Below, piece by piece: positions 35,429-48,900 of a DNA stretch of 64,000 nt. Each line of letters begins with the position of its first letter. The stretch's first letter is position 1. This DNA is from Theobroma cacao (lineage: Eukaryota; Streptophyta; Magnoliopsida; Malvales; Malvaceae), in the NCBI RefSeq assembly GCF_000208745.1, contig NC_030852.1, positions 27,676,752 to 27,740,751 of the forward strand, read 5' to 3'. The notes beneath the pieces were generated by a model. The model was given only the letters and a program-made list of their open reading frames with translations, searched no databases and was not told the DNA's origin. The position numbers and the translations under genes were made by a program.

Positions 35429-35721
35429 AAACCCTAGCTTCCTTTCAAGCGGTGTTTCTCTTTAGGGTTTTTATATTTTCATACACTCGCTAATCTGACC
35501 AAAGCATTTATGAAAATAACACGCATATCCTTGGGCTTGGAGTTTTGGGTCCTTCTCCGAGAGGGATCAAGAACACTGCAGACTATACGATTTTAATATT
35601 TGGGCTGATGGACCATGTTCTTTTACAAAAGCCAGCCTTTTATAGGCATCGATGCTCTAACGAACAAAAGCCTTAAATCGTTTTTCTTCTCTGACATTCC
35701 CCTCTCTCTTTCCAGGGCCCA
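35429..35721 (-). promoter_or_regulatory. RPS13 promoter: telo boxes and site II (TGGGCY) elements
   Basis: Upstream of the RPS13 start are two telo boxes, aaaccctag at 35429-35437 and tagggttt at 35463-35470. Three site II type motifs also occur: tgggct at 35532, tgggct at 35601, and ggccca at 35716-35721. Telo box plus TGGGCY is the standard arrangement of plant ribosomal protein genes and links them to TCP-type control and growth. That both occur here is seen directly; their use is inferred. Confidence 0.7.
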
Positions 35722-36370
35722 ACAATCCACACATCAAAATCAAATAATTGCAAGAACTGAACGGGGACCAAAAAGCCATTGTAAATCAAATTCAAACAAG
35801 GGAAATTATTACATACAACTTTCATCCCTCTTTAAAGCAGACATAATAAAATATACTAGCATAATGTAATATTATTGAATAGGACTAAAGTCTAAAAATG
35901 TCGTAATCAAAAGGGTTTATCCAATAATATTTCCGGACATAAGGTATATAATTATATTGGGATGCATTAAAAGTTTTCAAACATGGTACTAATTAAGTCA
36001 AAGCTTAGTTCATGGCTGCCGATACTTCCATGAATACAATAAAATCCAAAGGTGGTTGCCAGCTTCAGGAAAAATAAGCATGTCTAACTTGATCATATTT
36101 ACCGCTAAAAAGAATGTCTCATTTGATCGTAACATGTCTCAACTTAATTAATCCTCCTTTTTTCAGTTGGTATATTGGTCTCAACCTCTTCTTCCGTTTA
36201 TGTGCTGACCGAAGCAAACAGAATGATTGTCCCGGTAGAACGTTGATGCAGTATGTCTTCATGGTTTGGCCCAGGGTTTGGTGAAGCATGTTAATGCTTT
36301 GGGCTCAATGAGGAATTATGAGAGGTAGAGCGCTATGCCTTTTTTATACAATCTTTTCTCTTTTTTTACG
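35722..36370. other. Spacer upstream of RPS13
   Basis: This includes the outer part of the RPS13 5' flank that is also duplicated at 32750-32930. Beyond about 35850 I see no gene or repeat. Confidence 0.5.
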
Positions 36371-36374
36371 TTTC

Positions 36375-36740
36375 TTTTTTCTTTTTCTGAAAGCAATGCC
36401 TTTATTGGGAAAATGAGAATATAGCAGCAAGCAATCAGGGACTTAAATTGCCTGCAAATTTTGAATAGAAATTACTTTCCTTAAGACATGGCACACCACC
36501 TGGACCTCCCTTAACTTCTCCTCCAGGTGTTGTAGCAACTTATTGGACAAAACCTAAGCTTCCATGGCACCCTGTGCTATCCTGAACCACATGAAACAGC
36601 GCTTGAAGAAACGATCTCAATGATGATAGAATAGGAAACTGCCCCATTCTTAGTAAACAGCTGAAAAAGCCCAAGTTTTCATTTCAGCCTGGTTTAGAGT
36701 CGGTTTCCTCAACCAACTTCAAGAATCCTCAGTAGGGTTT
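36375..36740 (-). mobile_element. LINE-type 3' fragment
   Basis: On the minus strand the sequence ends in an A-rich tail (plus strand ttcttttttctttttctgaaagcaatg near 36370). Upstream of it is a degraded RNase H C-terminal frame (LLQHLEEKLREVQVVCHVLRK), comparable to the H..RE motif region of plant LINE RNase H domains. It is short and broken. Confidence 0.5.
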
Positions 36741-39700
36741 GGAGTTCTTTTTTTGCTGATCATGCCCGCCATTCCGCCAGAATGCCAAAAACTGGCTTCA
36801 ACCTTTTCTGTGGAAAAAGAAAGCAAGATGCTCAGATGCTAGATTAGATAAGAATCATTGCTTTTAGCCTATGATCCTGAGGACAGCTGCTATTATTTGT
36901 ATAGCTCGAAAGGATGGAAATAGTAACCGAGTCTCGCAAAATGTCTTCCTGCATTCAATTTGAGTTAGATTTAATAATTAACATGCCTCTTTGCTAGGTC
37001 ATAGCAAAGCTAAGTAATTTGGTCCCAAGACATAGGTAGCCATGTGGAAATGTTATCTAACTAAGTTGAAGTGGTTGCGATGTTCCTTTGTAGTCTGAAC
37101 TGCTAAAGAAGACTAGCATTAACGTTATGTTTAGTTGACCAAAATTAAATATGGAGTAAATTGTCATGATCTTTTATTTGTTTTTGGCCTGTGATTGTCA
37201 TGATATTTCAAGCACCCCAGAACGCAGAGGACTTAAGTTTTTCCCCTTGAACTTCAATTACTTGAATTGGAAGATCCAACAAAGAGATGGAAAAGGTGTT
37301 GTGGTGCTCCAAAGGACTCGCAAAAGCTAAGAGAAAGGAACTTCACCATAACACTTTAAAGCTATGAGCCCATATTCTTTTGCTGCAAATCTTCACTTAC
37401 AAGATCAAATATATAAATTAGTGTTGTTTATTCTGTATGTCCATTTGTTTGTTACAAAATACAAATGTAATATGTGTCACACCCTTTTTGTTAAAAAGTT
37501 TATATTTGATGTATAGTCAGTATATAAATCTTATATATTGTCAGTAAACTTTATGTTATCATTTTATTAAAAAAAATAAATATATAATTTTACAATCTCT
37601 TAAAAATAAATATACTAGTTTTATTTTTAATTTAATAAAATATTTTTTGCTTTTTTTCAAAAATTTACTCCTAAAGTTTTTTTTTAATTTCTCACCCTTC
37701 CTTTGCACCTTTCTCAAAAAAAAATAATTACTTTGCATAATACCTAACTCATCCTCTTTCAGCAACTTTAACACCTTGCAGCTCTGCAGCATGGATTGTT
37801 TGGAAACACAACTCTTTGGTAATACCCTCATGAAGAAGTCTACTAAGATAAAAATATTCAACTCCACAATTATCGGTCCCATGCCCCAAAATTCCTTCTT
37901 TGATGCAAAAGATACATAAACCCTTTATAAACTTGATAATGGTCAATCAAAGACACTTCTATTAATTGATAAAGAATAGAATTTAGAAAAAGAAGTCTTG
38001 AGTTTATGGAAAGTAATTCTTCCATAGGTTTAGAGCTCCAGCATTATAGCTTTTGCCAAACTCAATTTTACAAAAAGAAAAAAAGAAAAATGGGCTCAAG
38101 AACCTTTGTAGGATGATTGACATCATTTGTAACTTTATGCTCTATAAGTTTCTTTTGCCAAATTCTTGTGCTTTGGTAGTTAAATTCTTAGCCACCTAGC
38201 TGCTTTAATGGAAGCTTTTGTTATCTCATCTACCAAAGGGAGATGCTCCTCAATTTGATGTTGACCTTATTATGCAATATTCTTACAAAGTTCTCCAGCT
38301 TGTTGCATGATTCCTACAAATAAAAAGGCTTAAAAGTGACAAGTAGAAGAAACCCAACAAACTGTCAAAATACCCTATATTTTTTTTTGAAAGGCCAAAA
38401 TACCCTATATTTGACATTTGAGTTTTGTTGAATTACATAAAGGCCTGATATTGTATTTGAAGCACCATCTACTTGGACAGCTAGCAGTTGGCATTGTATC
38501 ATATCATACAGTAAATTTTATTATTAAGAAATGTGAACAGAATGGACCACAGAAGTTAAAGGAAAGCAACATGTTCCCACTTCCCAAAGACCCATCATAC
38601 GGTATATATAGCTTTAGAATATGTATAAGCTAACTCTTGGATAAAGAAAGCTGGGATTTTCGTGTAGAAATGAGCTTAACATATTGCCTCGCAAAAGGGT
38701 GATCTAAGTGGGAGCACTTCCTTTTAGCTAGCTAGCATATGTATAAGCTTTTAATCTCACATACAGAAGCATGAGTGGATAATAAAATATAACAAGAGAT
38801 GCTTTGTCCCTGTGCAAAGTAAATGGAAAAGCTTCAAAAAGGCTTGAGGCAGCAGGGTATAGATCCTCCAAAGTCCAGAGCACAGTGTTGAACAGATAAA
38901 AAAACAGAAAAACAAAAATTTGGGAGCACCGCATCTCCAAAGCATTGTTGGTCTACAATAGACCAATGCCTAAAAAGCAACATTACTGGAATATAATAAG
39001 CTATAACAAACCTTCTTTTGCGGTCAATGAGGTATATTTGTTGTGTTAAACAAATGGGATTGAAGTAGTTATAATAAAATATGGGTTTCTCCATACGCAA
39101 GCTGTGGCTTACACCGATGCAATTTTGTGCAACCCTAGATATTCTGATGTTCAGTAAACACTTTAACATGTACCTCCAACTGCTAATCTATATGGAAGAA
39201 TCCTATCTTTCGGTTGTTAGCGGGAGAAATCAGAGGAAAAAGACAGTATCCAATGTGCAATTATTCTATCTATACAGCATATAGGTAATCAAAATCATGA
39301 CCAACACATCGATTTTCTTGTTTCAAATCAATAGTGCAATAGGATATATAGCAGGAGAATGGATATAAAGGTGGTTGGTATGTTCGTGGCCAGTGCAATC
39401 AATCTTTCAGACTCTAAATTCTTGCCAAGCGGTGGGCCTGAAAAGGCCGTATTCTTTCTACGATCTTGTTGTTGTCAAAGAGTTACAAAAGCAAAAGACA
39501 GGTTACTTTAGAGTGTGGTTCATATCCCGTCATTTTTTCTTGCAAATTTTGTTTTCACAAACTCAAAGCAAATTCTGTAAACACACAAATGTTTTTTTAT
39601 CGGATGTATCAGGCAACGTATCCCATCGTAGTCATCTAGTATTTCTAGATTCCAAATCTTGTGATGCCTGACGTTTGCTAGCTTCCAATATTGGAACTAC

Positions 39701-42700
39701 AAATTGCTAATGTGGTCCAATATCATATATTGTTTTCACTTTCATTTTTGCTTCCCTACTCTAGTGCTTTTGGCAACTACAGTTTGGCACTTGGTTTTTT
39801 TCTGGATTTATATAACGGGGACGTAAGCCAAAATTTGCGTCTCCCGAGATCCTACTGCAAACCTGGACACAATTTTTTGGACAAGTTTGAGGAAAAAGAA
39901 AACAAATATAGGATACAATTCAAATTATAATTAATTCTTTATTAATCCCCACTAACACTAAGGCACTAATTTAGTAAAAAAGGGAAAAATTCAAAAATTA
40001 TGCTTTACATTTACGCAGGTTATTTTCTTTTGTTATTTTTTTCTAGGATCTGTGCTAATACTTAACACTTTGTCTCACTAGAAAAAAAATTTAAATAAAA
40101 TCTATGACATGAATCATTTCAGAAATTTTCAAAAAAAAAAAAACTGTAACAATTAAAATCAACCCATTAACACTAATATCATATTTAAATCAACCGTTAA
40201 CATAATCAGCATCAAAATTTCGAAATCCCATAAGCTAAACTCAAATCAACACAACCACATGATCGACAACGGAGGTTTTATGATGACAAATCGTGTGAAA
40301 GCGAAAGAAGTAGAGATGAAAGATAGACAAGCAAAGAACAAGAGAAAAATAAAGAATGATTCGCTCCATGATTTCGAACATTCAATTAAAGTAACTCATC
40401 CATTTCAAATCTCCACTCAAGAGCTTAGTAGAGGCTGCCGCATCATGCCAACTAGAGGTGGTTGGGAGGCAAGTTGGACATGTTTGGTGGTGGTTTAAAG
40501 TGGCTCTTTTCAGCACTTAATTGTTATTTCATGGAGATATTAGAGGAGCACACTCCAAAAATTCTACTCACATTTTCCATGAACCGAATAGACCTATTTT
40601 GTTGTGACCAACACATTTTAGCCTCATCTACCAACTTTTTTTTTGCACACAGAGATATAAAATCCATCGCAAAGGGTTGGCCACAACCAAGTAGTAGTAG
40701 TAATTAAGTTTTTCCTTTATCTAAATTATACTAGTAAAAATTAAAATGAGCTGAAGGAATGTAGTATACAACAGAAATACTGATGAATGATTGTGGCGGC
40801 GAAAGTGGCTGGTGTGTATGTAATTGTTCGCAATCATGAATGATGCGCCTATCCTTTTCTTGTCCAATTTGGTGTTACCAGCCCTCTGTGATGTATAAAT
40901 GCTCACTGGAGCACTGCGCGTGTATCTCGGTCTCTAAGACATCACGGGTTCGGGTCCTACCGTCCTACTGATCAATTAACCAAGCAAATACAGAACAAAT
41001 GAGAAATAAAACGATGGAATGTTGTATTTGAATTCATTATATTCTGTTTAAAACGTGGTGTATATATATTTGAATCTCCCTTTTTTCAAAATAAAAAATA
41101 ACAAAAATTTTGAATAGATTTTTTGTATTTTTTTTTAAAGTAGAATTCATTCATGAATAGATTTTCTGTACTTTTGAAAATAACAAAACATAAGCTTAGA
41201 ATGGAGGTTTTCTATTTTCAAAAACGACAAAGCAACAAAGCAAAAAAAATTCCCCACACAGTATTTGAAAAGAAACAAATGGAGCAGGCTACTTCTGCTA
41301 AGGGCAACTCAAGAAATCTTGATCAGCAAAAGTTAACTACAGTTATCAGTAGGAAATAAAAAGAAAATTACTGAAAAATAAAAAATCCATTTACAGCGAA
41401 GAGGGTTGTCTAAGCTAAGGGCATGGAGAGTGGAGTGCAGGCAGTCATGTCAGAGTCTGACTTTTTCTGACACAGCACAATCAGAGAGGTCCGAAAGGAG
41501 GGCAATAAAGTTTCTACTTCTATTTTTTTTTTATCACCTACGGTTCTAATTAACCAGAATCACCACCACTCAGTCAAACACCCTAACCAGGTTATCTTGA
41601 AACTCGACGGCTCAAAATCGCTCTATCTATCATGGCCTTACCGTAGAATGTTTGCATGGGATCGTGGCTTTTTTCAAATTCGAACTACTCTATGGAGCGG
41701 GGAAGGGAATCCAATTACAGAACGGCTACAGAACCTCGTGAGGACCGTAACTGACCACCCATAACCACCACGTGGCATACGTACTTGCTCTCAGTTTAAC
41801 GTTTCGTGGACCCATTTTCGGGCACTGATTGATTTGATTTGGGCCGTCAGATTCTTTTTGACTGCATAGATCAAACTTTCTCTCTGTCTCTCTCTCTCAA
41901 AAAGAAAAAAAGCAGCATGTGGCATGCTACTTTCTTTCTTTCCTACTGAAAGACAGGCAAAACCAAGTCAAGACACGGAGCCAGGCATAGAGGTTCAATT
42001 AGCCCTTTCAAAGTTAAACTTTGATTATATTATTTCCTTAATGTAATCTATTTGCCCCTTTCATAAGCTTCACATGTGATGCTAGCATATTAGAAGAAAA
42101 TCAATGCTTCACTCTTACCAAAATTTGTAAAAGAAAATACATTACTACTATTACCTTTGTAAATTAAAAAAAAAATCTTGGTGGCATAGATTATAACATA
42201 TATTCTAGTGTACATAATTAAAGTAATAAATGCTACATTGTTTTTTAAGAGTTCTCTAATCAAGATCAAAAGAACAGTACTACTTGTTTTAAATTCCAAT
42301 GAATCATAAATAGTAATCAATTTTCATAAGTGTTCTTAGCAAATTGCTGCATGCCATAAATTCCCATTATGATTTCAGAGAGTAACATATTGTTGTATGA
42401 GTGGCCATACACTAGGCAAGCTTCCCTCTTGGAATATCTCTTTATCAGATGGAATGTGAAGGGCGCCACAGGTCAACCAAAGTCTCCTCTTCACCACCTG
42501 AACTAGAAACACTATCATGCAAGTGAGCCTCAATTACTCCTCGATGCTCCTTTAAAAGGTCAAAAAATCCAACGGCCCACACTCTTTAAAGTCATAGCTA
42601 CTTCCTTTTTCTTCTACTTTTTTTTTTAAATTTTTTTGGCTGTAACCTACTTTTTTTTCGGCAATTCCACTGTAATAGTATTAGTACACCTTTTTCCTAC

Positions 42701-42961
42701 TGAAAGAGGGCATGGACATCTCTGCATCTTTGTCTCTTCCTCGCCCTCTTCTCTTTGTCCGAGAGAGAGTGTGACTTGATAGCTGAGAAAGAGAAAAAAA
42801 AAAAAAGAGGAAAAACAGAAGAGCTCCTACTATTGCCTGTAAGGCAAGAAGCAAACAAACGATTGACCACCCAGCCGGAAGATCGGAAGCATTTGTTTGC
42901 TCAAGAGCAAAACAACCCATTTTCTTCTACCATTTTTGAGTTGAAAGTTTGAAACCAAAAC
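36741..42961. other. 6-kb gene-poor interval
   Basis: I see no supported gene. Several short open frames exist (for example near 37560-37946, 38418-38633 and 39375-39930), but none has a recognisable domain, conserved splice structure or duplicate in the window. A tRNA-like ggttcgggtcc occurs at 40948 without a matching A box. The last 250 bp (pyrimidine- and gagaga-rich, 42710-42960) are probably the 5' UTR and promoter of the receptor kinase that follows. Confidence 0.5.
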
Positions 42962-45935
42962 ATGGTTTCTACAGTACCTCTCTTCTTTTTCTTTATTCTC
43001 TTCACTACCCAATGTTGTTTCAGTGCAAATACTGAGCTGAGAGCACTCCTGGATATGAAAGCTGCTTTAGACCCAGATGACAAATATCTCTCTTCATGGA
43101 CCATCAATGGTGACCCTTGTGATCGTTCTTTTGAAGGTGTCGGCTGTAACCAGAAAGGGCAAATAGCCAACATTTCTTTGCAAGGGAAGGGGCTTTCTGG
43201 CAAAGTCTCATCAGCTATTACTGGGCTTAAGCACTTGACAGGGCTTTACTTGCATTACAACTCTTTGTATGGAGATATACCAAGAGAAATAGCTAACTTG
43301 ACTCTGCTCAGTGATTTATATTTGAATATGAATAATCTCTCTGGTGAGATTCCTCCGGAGATTGGTAACATGGGTAGCTTGCAAGGTTAGTGCTACTATA
43401 TTTTGTTTATAAATTTTGAAAATTTCTGTTTTATTTAGAACGGATTTTTCGAGGTTTGAGGTTCTAAGAAGCTTTGGGCTTCTTTCTTGGGGTGTGTATA
43501 TATTTTGATGTCATGCAGCTCCATGTCTCTTATTTAACATGGGTTTTCTTTATTTTGGCCAATGATTTGTTTGTTGAACTGAAAGAATTTCAAATCTTGC
43601 TATGTTTGGATTCTGAGAAAATTTTTTGACAGACAGTGAGACACACTGGCATGTGCTTCAAAATTAATGTCATATTTTCTCATTTAGGAAAATGAAAATA
43701 GCAAGGTAAAATTTAAAATTTATTCAAGCGTGCCTCTTATTAACATGTCCTTTTTGTCCCTGCTGCAACAAAATGGTTAGTTCCCGCTGGATGTAGAGCC
43801 TTAAAGTATTACAAAGCTCAAAAATTTTCCTGAAAAGGATTGAACTTTTAACCCATGATTTATTTTGTGTCTTTGGTCGTTTGAAACTAATCTTCACTTA
43901 ACTGTGTTCTTTTTTTTTGCATAGTGTTGCAGCTCTGTTATAACCAGCTCACTGGAAGCATACCGACGCAGTTGGGATCTTTGAAGAAGCTTAATGTTCT
44001 TGCCCTGCAATCGAACCAACTTACTGGTGCAATCCCTGCAAGTCTAGGAGATGTGGGTACATTGATGAGGCTTGATTTGAGCTTCAATCGTCTATTTGGT
44101 TCAATCCCTATGAAAATAGCTGATGCTCCTCTGCTTGAAGTTCTAGACATCCGAAACAATTCTCTTTCTGGCAATGTTCCTCTTGGTAATCATCTTTTTA
44201 TTATAGCGTCGGTCAATATTCATCTTGGTCTTATTGGAGAAAATAAACTCCATTTGATTTTTTTTTCTTTGCTTGCTGTAGCCCTTAAGAGACTGAATGA
44301 TGGGTTCCTGTTTCAAAATAATCTGGGTCTATGTGGGTCTGGTTTTTCATCACTGGAAGCTTGCAATACTTCTGATCATATTAATCCAAACAGACCTGAG
44401 GCGTATGGACCAGGGACAACTGGTCGTCCTAGAGAAATACCAGAGACAGCAAATCTGCAGTTACCTTGTGAGCCAACTCAGTGCTCAAAGCCATCAAAAT
44501 CTCAAAGGGGTCCTATTCTTGTGGGCCTAATTGTTGTCACAGTTGCATTATCAGCTATAGGAATCCTCACATTCACACAATACCGTCGCCGGAAACAGAA
44601 GCTTGGTAGTTCATTTGAAATTTCTGATAGCCGTCTTAGCACTGATCAAGCCAAGGGAGTATACAGGAAGAATGGCTCTCCACTCATTAGCCTTGAGTAT
44701 GCTAATGGTTGGGATCCTTTGGCTGATAGCAGGAATTTCACTGGCTTTGCCCAAGATGTCTTTCAAAGCTTTAGGTTCAATTTAGAAGAGGTGGAGACAG
44801 CTACTCAGTACTTTTCAGAGGTAAATTTATTGGGGAAGTGTAACTTTTCTGCAACCTATAAAGGGATTCTGAGGGATGGATCTGCTGTTGCTATTAAAAG
44901 CATCAGTAAAACTAGTTGCAAATCTGATGATGCAGAGTTCTTGAAGGGCTTGAATATTTTGGCTTCATTGAAGCATGAGAATTTAGTGCGATTGAGAGGA
45001 TTTTGTTGTTCAAAGGCCCGGGGAGAGTGCTTTCTAATTTATGATTTTGTTCCCAATGGGAATTTGCTACGCTGTCTTGATGTGAAGGATGGTGATGGCC
45101 AGGTCCTGGAATGGTCCACTAGAGTTTCCATAGTTAAAGGCATAGCCAAAGGTAGGTTTAGTTTTGCCTTTATCTATTGCGGGTTAAACGACTAGCTCTA
45201 ATTAGATTTGTTTAATTATGTCTCAGTGCTTCACAATATGGTCTCTAGAAACTCCCAGCTGCTGTTTAACTTCTAATTTGATATTGCATTGACATCGAAT
45301 GCTTTATGTTTTTGAGAAGCCACCTTGAGATTCTTGACATTCTTTTTGTCATATTTCTCTGTATAATCCCTTATGCTAAAATACCAACTACAAAATCTAG
45401 AATTTGGTTGTTCTTGACTTACCTTTACTAAGCTATCGTCCTTCTTGGAGCAGGTATAGCATATTTGCATGGGTACAAAGCAAACAAACCGGCTCTGGTT
45501 CACCAAAATATTTCAGCTGAAAAAGTGCTCATTGATCAGCGATTCAACCCACTGCTTTCAGATTCTGGCTTGCACAACCTACTTACCAATGACATTGTCT
45601 TCGCAGCACTCAAGGCCAGTGCTGCTATGGGTTACTTAGCTCCTGAATACACTAGTACAGGCCGTTTTACTGAGAAGAGTGATGTTTATGCATATGGAGT
45701 TCTTGTTTTCCAAGTCCTTTCTGGGAAGCGAAAAGTTACTAGCTTGGTACGTCTTGGAGCTGAATCTTGTCGATTCCAAGATTTTATTGACCCAAACCTC
45801 CATGGTAGGTTCTTTGAATATGAAGCAGCTAAACTTGCAAGAATTGCTTGGCTTTGCACTCATGACTCTCCTATCGAAAGACCATCTATGGACGCAGTTG
45901 TTCAAGAACTGGGTAACTGCAGTAGCTGTCTCTAG
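42962..45935 (+). CDS. LRR receptor-like kinase, predicted pseudokinase
   Basis: This is a plasma-membrane receptor-like protein. Four exons join in frame: 42962-43385, 43925-44185, 44282-45151, 45454-45935 (2037 bp, 678 aa). The order is a signal peptide (about 1-23, hydrophobic, ending CCFSA), an LRR N-cap (ELRALLDMKAALDP, with GDPCD and FEGVGC), about six LRRs (SLQGKGLSGKVSSAI through NNSLSGNVP), a Pro/Cys juxtamembrane stretch, a TM helix at about residues 306-328, and a kinase-like domain at about 385-670. The beta3 lysine (VAIK) is kept. The glycine loop reads GKCNFSATYKG, the HRD motif reads HQN, the catalytic-loop Asn is Lys, and DFG reads DSG. Active phosphotransfer is therefore unlikely. 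It resembles Arabidopsis At5g51560-type LRR kinases (from memory, moderate confidence). The ligand is unknown. Confidence 0.9.
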
Positions 45936-48900
45936 TGGCTTCAATCTTTATCTGATCAAATTTTCAAATGGTGATGATAAGCTGGAGATGATGTGTCACT
46001 AACTACTCTCTGGGGATGAAAAGGAGCATGCTTAATTTGAGTCCTGCTGCTGAGGACTAGACCTTGTGAATGTTGTGCATTATTATACCCTGCTAATGGG
46101 ACTTTATAGGGGATTTTCCATGTGAAATCAACCTCAGCCTTGGGAAAATTTTGTAAATTGGTGGATTTTTAACCATTTGCAGAACGCTTGTAACCCTAAT
46201 TTATCTTCATCTCCAAGATTTCTCTAGGCTTTTAATCATCCGTGTTTATTTTGAGCCTGCAATGCCTGGATCATTTGTTGTGCCTTAATTATGGTTGCGA
46301 TTGATGTTTTGAGCATGTGATTGATGTTCTGTTTTTTTGTGTATTTTTAGAAAATAAATAAAAAATAAAAGGTAAAACTAAAAAAATAATAAATAAACAG
46401 CGAAAAGTAGAAAACAAAAATTTAAACAATATTAAAAATTCCTTCTCGGTGCTGATTAGCTAAGGCAGAGTAGGCTTCTCAGAAGTCAAGAAGTTAATTT
46501 TGAACCATGAAAAGAAGATCGATCAAATCTCCTCACGTCTTTCTTCTTTTGTTGGTTTCGAAGTACTCTTTTCACATGCTCCTTGATGACATTGAACTGT
46601 TCTTTGGGAGACGTCTGGTAAGGTATCGGTCTGGGCAGTATACTGATATTTTAGAGTACGAAAAAGGGGAATGATAGCTCTCCTGTTTCATTGGCATGCT
46701 TTAAGTTTAGGCCCCATCGATCCATTATTATCTATAGACAGTCATGGCCAATTTAGTCTTTGTCACTTATATCTATGTCGTCACAGGGGCAAAATTATGT
46801 CAAACAGACAAAGTTTACCTGTCCTTAACATGGGGAACGTCATAAACCTGAATGATTAATTAGGCTTCTTAATGACGACTATCTCTGTATTTTCCTCCTT
46901 GCTCCTTGGATTCCTAATTTTCTATAGTTCTTCAGGCTCAAAAGTGGGATCCCATATAACCGAGCAGAGATAAGGACAAAAAAGACCCCTCCAGAAACAA
47001 TCACGGGCGGTATTTTGATCTATCTTGGATGACTATACAATATCATGAACAGGAGAAGAGAGAGAATCCATGTCGGGCAAAACATCAAAATGGTTGTAAT
47101 GTACAATCTGATCCCATATCGTGGAACTGATATTTTCTACTAAAATTTCCTACAAATTTACAACATTTAAATTTGAACAGTTTGCTCACCAAAGTTAACT
47201 AGCGGGTGTAAGTAATACTTTGTTCTTGTCCTCTCCCTTTGTCCTCTCTTTTAACCACGTGCTTGTCAATTTAAAAAGTGAGAGTTAGGGGCTTAAGGCC
47301 GTCTGGGCTCCGAAGGAATTCCGAGTCGCTGCAGTTGCTTGGGGAAGGCTGCAACGAGTGTGACAACCCCACCAAGAGAGATGCTCCGCATGTGCAAGGA
47401 GCTTTAGACGCTGGCTTAGGCCTTTGGAGTCCGGACTTTCTGCAAACCTAGTTAAAGATGGACGCTCTTTTTATTGGGGGAAGCGCGAAGGTTGAAGATT
47501 GAGCCCAAAACGGTGGCTGCTGCCCTTGAAACGAAAAAGTTTACTCTATAGCACCACTCCAAGCCCTTGAGAAGTACGAATTCCAATTAGTTTTCTCTCA
47601 AGCATCCCGGCAACTCCAGGCTTTACATCCACCCCAAATATTCATCAACATGCTTTGATGTCCAAAATAAAAGGGACATTAAATTGAAGAACTCTGCAAC
47701 CGTGCATAATTGTTAATCTATCTTAGAGACAGATTAAGGAAGACCCACGTTGCTTCAGAACAATTATAATTAAATTATGATCACCAACCTTTAATTATAC
47801 CAAAATAGATCAAAACTATCTCTCTGCAAAATCTACCTGGCCTTACTGTGTTTGCACTGTTCTATGATCATTTCATATTACTGAAATTCTTATATACATC
47901 AATGTTGATCATGCTAGATTTCAACCATGCTAAAAAAAAAGAACAGAATTCAAAAATTAACAATTAAAAGTAAATAGCATTACAAAAATAAACATAGAAA
48001 ACTAAAACTTCTATAAGATCACTTGTTTCGATATTTGATTGGATTAACATTCATACTTACAAGTAAATGATAAGAATCATACCTTTAGTAATGATTTCAA
48101 TAAATCACAAGTCATGACCCCTTTTCTTGATTGCACACCAAAGATCGGTTGTCGCAAATCAAAGTTGTTCATGTGTCCCGTCTCTAACGGTGATCCACAC
48201 AAGTGACAAATAAAAGCCTTCTTCAAAGTAAAAATTATGTGTATGCTGCGAAACAATGCTAGTGGCTAAGATTTCATGAATTTCGCCTTTCAAAGAACCG
48301 GTTTTGGTAGAAAAAATGACAAAGAAAAACGATTCTTGGAACCCACCTAAAAAAAACGTTTCTAAGGTGTAGGGAGCTTTTGATTTTTTTATCAAGTGTT
48401 TCTTAACTCTAATTCTTCTCATTTTGGTGCAGCATCCACATTTAAGTATTTATGGTGTGGTTAAATTACTGATTCAATTTTTTGTTAATTACAATTTCAC
48501 CCTTCTACTTAATTAAACCATTTAATTAAGTTCATATTGGAAATTTCAAATTTTTAATTGGGAACAAATCCTATTTTTAATTTCACATTATCACCTTATT
48601 GTGTGTGACTCATTAACTCCCCAACATGTTAGTAATAAATATAAATTAATTTAATTGCTTATATTTATAGATCATGAGTGGTATCTAGCAATACATCATG
48701 ACCACTCAAATGTTAGGAGAGTTAATATAGTTTGACTAACCTTTCAGTGTACAGTATTTCAGTGTAATTCGATCATTCATCAAATATCTCGAATATATCA
48801 TGAAGTATTACACGGTATCACCGTTAGACCTTGTAAGGGTAAAATTAAAACATGACAATTCACATATAAGATAGATTTGGTATTTCAAGATCGATTGTTT

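Noticed and set aside
37559..37946. Minus-strand open frames as a small gene
   Set aside because: There is no recognised domain, they lie in AT-rich sequence with long homopolymers, and no splice structure could be supported.
40915..40975. tRNA gene or SINE head (ggttcgggtcc B-box-like)
   Set aside because: The T arm does not pair, no A box lies at the right distance, and no A-rich tail or target duplication is visible.
48159..48422. 87-codon minus-strand frame as a gene
   Set aside because: No domain, no partner exons and no homologous copy in the window. It may be retroelement debris but cannot be supported.
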